The notes under the pieces were generated by a model. It was not told the DNA's origin. It searched no databases and worked only from the letters and a program-made list of their open reading frames with translations. DNA of 64,000 nt from Cynocephalus volans (taxonomy: Eukaryota; Chordata; Mammalia; Dermoptera; Cynocephalidae), in the NCBI RefSeq assembly GCF_027409185.1, contig NC_084464.1, positions 42,941,095 to 43,005,094 on the forward strand, read 5' to 3'. Positions 59,881 to 64,000 of this stretch are shown here, one piece after another. The translations under genes were made by a program, and so were the position numbers. Each line of letters opens with the position of its first letter. The stretch's first letter is position 1.

Positions 59881-61313
59881 TGCCCTCAGGATGATGGCTG
59901 GAGCTCGGATATCATGTTTGTGCTTCAGGCAGGAAGAAGTGGGAGAGTAAGTGGAGAAGAGGGGCCCAGACCAGTTGAGTCAGCCCAGAAGAGAACTTTC
60001 CTGGAGTCTCATTCCATTGACTTAGGCTGACATCTCCCTGGCTAGAGCTGTGTCACACGACCACTCCAGGAAGTTGAGGCAAAAAAAATTTTTTTTAAGC
60101 AGAGAACTTTGCAAAGCAAAATAAAACTGGGGTACTGTTAGAAGAAGCAAGGGGGAACGGGTGTTGGCTGTCCGTGAGATGGCTGTCTGCCGCACTCTGA
60201 ATGCTTGCGGCGCTGGAATTATACACAAAGCTCTTACCACAGCCCTCTGTTTCCTCTCTGTTTACTCTTGTGAGTAACATCGGCTTCCTTGAACTTCATC
60301 AAACTCTGATTCCTTAATTCCATACTTATTGTTTGTTTGTTGGGTTTCCAAGATGTAATTGCATATAATTCCAGTAAGTGGTAGGAACCCCCTTTGCCTG
60401 CCAACTGTTCTATTTTTAGATATCTCTATTCCTACTGAAACATTCTGTGGCTTAAGCTCTACCCAACAGGCTCCCGACTTTGTGTGTGTGTGCGTGTATG
60501 TGTGTGTGAGTGCACACATAGACCTGTGCCCACACATCACAAAAAAGGGGGAAGAGAGAGGAAGACCCTCCATGACCTTCCTCCTGTTTTCCAAAACTGA
60601 TGTCCCTAACTGAAAATGCCTTGATGTGCAGAACTCACCCCAGCAGATGACCCGAGTTACAGGAGAGTTGGGCACCTCATGCCCTGCCCATGAACTCCAG
60701 CAAAGGTGGTGAGTAGGGCTGAGTTCTAGCTTGTACTCAGCTTGCTTGGCCTCATACCCTGGCACAGGGCATGGGCTGCCTGCCCAGAGGAAGGGGCCCC
60801 TCTTTCTAAATCATACGAAAGGTGCCCTTTGTTGCCAAGCTTGTATGTCTATGGGCTGCCTGTGCCCAGAGGAAGTGCATTTTCCTATTTAATTCACCCT
60901 GAGGAGTCTTTTTAAAATGCACACAAAGGCTCCCTGCAGGCTGGCTGCAGCTGACTCTCCTGCATGGAGGTCAGGAGGTGATTCCTCCACTCGTCCTGAA
61001 AGCAGGAGACCTGCAAGTCGTCACTGAAATTTTCCTCTTTCTCTTCTTGCTTTCCTCCATCCAATCGATTTCAGACTGTTGCATGAAAGTAGGCTGAGGA
61101 CAAACACATTCCATTCTTTCATCCAGACCCACACCTGCTGTTGAGAAGCGGTCTGCACAGCCGGCCGTGCTGCTGTGAGCGAGACTGAGCCGAGCTATTT
61201 CCAGCCTAGTTCACAGCTCAGTTACGCATCGTCTCTGCAGGGTCTCACCTCAGCCTCCCTCATTTTAATTCCATTATAGAGAGTGACATCTTCTGATGCT
61301 GGCACCAAATTGG
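59881..61313. other. Gene-free stretch
   Basis: An interrupted (TG)n lies at 60480-60509. 60900-61260 is repeat-poor. No exon is supported. Confidence 0.35.
60480..60509 (+). repeat. Interrupted (TG)n microsatellite
   Basis: TG units broken by CG and TA steps. Confidence 0.85.
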
Positions 61314-61318
61314 GTGAC

Positions 61319-61732
61319 TGTAGTGGATTAAATTATGTCCCCCCCAAACTCCCTGAAGCTTGAATTGTGTCCCTAAGTTTTATGTATTAGAAACTTAGGC
61401 CCCACTGTGACTGAAATCCTATTATGGTAATTGAAAGGTGGAGCCTTGAAAAGGTGATTGGATTGTAGGACCATGTGGTAGTGAATGGATTAAAAATGGT
61501 GGTAAGGGGCGTGGTTCTGAGGGCTTTAAAAGAAGAGGAGAATCTGTCTTTCTCTCTCTCTGTAATCTCTGCTTCCACCGTCTTGCAATGAGACCCCTGG
61601 GTCACTGTCACCACCCTCAGATGTACTTTGGACTTCTCAGTCTCAGAAACTATAGGCAATAAATTTCATTTTCTTTGTAAATTACCCAGTTCCACGTATT
61701 TTGTTATAAGCAACACAAAACGGACTAATACA
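61319..61732 (+). mobile_element. MaLR-type LTR with 5-bp target-site duplication
   Basis: It begins tgtagtggattaaattatgt and ends cggactaataca, with AATAAA at 61658-61663. gtgac flanks both sides (61314-61318 and 61733-61737), as expected for MaLR. It is the best preserved of three copies of this family here. Confidence 0.75.
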
Positions 61733-61737
61733 GTGAC

Positions 61738-62764
61738 CTATGAATGTATGAAATAATTAAATCTGTCTTAAAATGCTAACCAAAGTACAGAAGAGTTATA
61801 TAGCAGAATGGTTTTTTAAAAAAAGACAAGTTTTTTTCTTTTTTTTCCTAATTAAATCTCATAGAGAAGCTCGCTGTATAACAAAAATCTGAAAGGGGTG
61901 AAGAGGCCAAGGAATTGAGCCCTGGACACCGTGCACCTGCCTGGATATTCATTAGAGCCCCTTGAGGCCCCTCCTTGGGAGCTCCAAGGGTCAGCTGAAC
62001 ATGACTTGCAAATCTGTAAGGTAGTGGGAAGAACCCAGGCTGGGGGTTAGGGGATGGTTTGTTTTGCTGCTTTCTGAGTGATCCCAGGCAAGTGAAACAA
62101 CCTCCTTTCTCCCTGTCAGCCTCCTGCCAACACCCACAGGGACAGAAGAACAAGCCACCGCAGGTACCCACTCCTCAGAGGGGGCATTAGTCCTGCGTCG
62201 CCTTCTCCTCCTCCTCTACTGGCAATGTCCTTTCTCAGCAGCCTCCTCCGTCTTCTCATTTGGCTGCATATCTTGATATACTCTATGGCAGATGTAGTTA
62301 GTTGCCTTCTCAAACTCCTTATCCTCTTCTCCCTCAACAACAGAACCTCAATCTTGTCGGTGGTGTCGATGTACCTACTTAAAGACCCTCCCTTCCCCAG
62401 ACTCCCTTGCATCTAGGGGTGCCCACATGACTATTTGGCTACTGAGTGATCAGCAGAAATCTGCTTGGTGGGCTTTTAGGGAAACAATTGCTTTACTGAT
62501 TGAAAAAAAAGATATATTTAGTTGTAATACACCTTTGGCTCTTTCCTCCTCCTTTCTGCCTGGAATGTGCTGCCTGAAGGTGAGCACCTGTCTCTCACCC
62601 AAGAGGCAAAAAGATAAGCGTGAAGACATCTAGCAGGCGACTGGATCCTTGCTGACTTTTTTGAGCAGCTACATCAGTCCTGGACTGCTTGATACAGTCT
62701 TCTTATGCATGAGAAAAGTCAACTCCTATTTGCTGAAGCCATTGTATTGAGTTTTTGTAACTCA
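61738..62764. other. Gene-free stretch
   Basis: No exon supported and no repeat named. Confidence 0.35.
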
Positions 62765-62779
62765 AAAACTAAACACAAG

Positions 62780-62928
62780 GGCCGAGCCTGTGGCGCACTC
62801 GGGAGAGTGCGGCGCTGGGAGCGCGGCGACGCTCCCGCTGCGGGTTCGGATCCTATATAGGAATGGCCGGTGCACTCACTGGCTGAGTGCCGGTCACGAA
62901 AAAGGCAAAAAAAAAAAAAACAAAAAAA
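62780..62928 (+). mobile_element. CYN-type SINE, variant dimer subfamily
   Basis: Starts gggccgagcctgtggcgcac, has the GC-rich insert gcggcgacgctcccgctg, a second unit near 62870 and a tail beginning gtcacgaaaaaggc. The duplication aaactaaacacaag is at 62766-62779 and 62929-62942. Confidence 0.9.
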
Positions 62929-62942
62929 AAACTAAACACAAG

Positions 62943-64000
62943 CTTAATCACCAGGACCTCTCTCTATGTGGTTTTGTTTGTAGATAGGATAAACAGCATC
63001 TGATCTGTTCTTGCCTTACAGGCTGTTTCACCAAATTGCTTCCCAGATACAAAACCCGTAAATTTTTGCAAGAGATACCCATGTTACTCACTCCCACAGG
63101 CCCTGCCAAGGCCTCTGGGAAACCAGACTTGGCCTCTGCTTCTCCATGTAGGGGGATTGAGCATAGCATCTTTAAGCACTAGCTTCCTCTTCTGTAAAGT
63201 GGGGAATTTTAACTATTTAACAGGCATAATGTGTTGAAACCCTAGCCTCATTAGAAATTATAACTATTATCAGCATCCTGTACTTCAGTATTTTTAGGGT
63301 CTTTCCAAAGCAAATTGGGAAGATTTGCTGCCAAGCTTATTTTGGGAGGTCACTAGTTCCAGAACATTCCTGTCTTCATGAATCTTCATTTCTTTCATTT
63401 AAAAACAAAAACTAGAAGAACAAACAAACAAGCAAACAAAAACAAACAACAAATACTAGCGGTGTTCTCACTTAAGTACGACAGGGATAGGTGGGAGGTA
63501 CCACTCAAGCAACATCAGGGAGAACCTTCTGCCAAACTAGAGGGATGGATCAACACCCCAGCAGTTTTTTTCTTAGTGAGCATTGTCCACCTTGGGGAGC
63601 TGCATAGAGATGGGGTCTTGGAGTCACCAACACCCACCCTGCCTGTGATGGTGGAAGACAGAAGTCCAAACAGAGGTTAGGTCTGAGCTGGGGCCTATGA
63701 TGGGTTAAAGGGTCAATGATTTGGCTTTTTCTACTGACCTCTTTGTAATAATACTATTTTAATAATCTTCCCCCATGACCTCGCCTCTCTCTAACCTCCC
63801 AGGGTATTTCCAGAGTGTCAGTATTTGGCTTTAGCTATGAGAAAATTTCCTTACTATTATTCTTTCTTTATTTTACAATTTTCTGAAGATACTCTTCTGA
63901 CAGCCTTTTGCTGTTTGTTACTCTCTCCTCTGTCTTTCTTGTGCGTCATCATTATTTCTTGCTTATTTCTGTCTTGTGCTCACTCCCTGAAACCTGATCT
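62943..64000. other. Gene-free stretch to the window end
   Basis: AT-rich, with no supported exon. A fragment near 63400-63460 is (AAAC)n-like. Confidence 0.35.

Noticed and set aside
60262-60765. 167-codon open frame on the minus strand
   Set aside because: It reads through a (TG)n microsatellite as a Thr-His run and has no domain, so it is probably chance.
17297-64000. CRISPR arrays, operons or bacterial-type systems
   Set aside because: The window is mammalian nuclear DNA. The repeats are dispersed retroelements, without regular spacers.

Overview
This is vertebrate nuclear DNA from a placental mammal: GT-AG spliced genes, CpG islands, AATAAA poly(A) signals and dense SINE, LINE and LTR repeats. 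The gene order TUBB (+), FLOT1 (-), IER3 (-) is the one known from the MHC class I region of mammals. No primate Alu is seen. Instead there are 23 recognisable copies of a tRNA-Ile-like SINE, as monomers and as two kinds of dimer. From memory of the literature this is the CYN SINE family of colugos (Dermoptera), so a flying lemur such as Galeopterus is the most likely source. That assignment is an inference.

Layout. 1-1700: the 3' end of TUBB (last 215 codons and 3'UTR with two poly(A) signals). 1700-2515: short convergent spacer. 2515-12300: FLOT1 on the minus strand. All 12 coding exons were traced by splice junctions and give an intact 427-residue protein; one 5.6-kb intron holds most of the repeats. 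11880-12780: CpG island over the FLOT1 promoter. 12812-14110: IER3 on the minus strand, two exons, with an AU-rich 3'UTR and a compact promoter. 14450-64000: about 49.5 kb with no protein-coding gene that I can support. It is filled with CYN SINEs, L1M, L2, MIR and MER5-like remnants, MaLR-type LTRs, other ERV LTRs and simple repeats, with short unique stretches between.

The three genes are not an operon. TUBB encodes a beta-tubulin, FLOT1 a membrane-microdomain scaffold, and IER3 a stress-induced survival regulator. TUBB and FLOT1 converge, while IER3 lies just upstream of FLOT1 on the same strand and their intervening DNA is CpG-rich.

No new protein system was found. The most notable unexplained item is an inverted repeat at 35671-35778 (two 36-bp arms, 35 of 36 pairs, 36-nt loop) in gene-free DNA, which would fold into a microRNA-like hairpin. 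Other points: the proximal TUBB poly(A) signal appears to come from an L2 tail; the IER3 intron has an in-frame stop that rules out an IEX-1L-type long form; a variant CYN dimer subfamily is present; and several SINE insertions have perfect target-site duplications.
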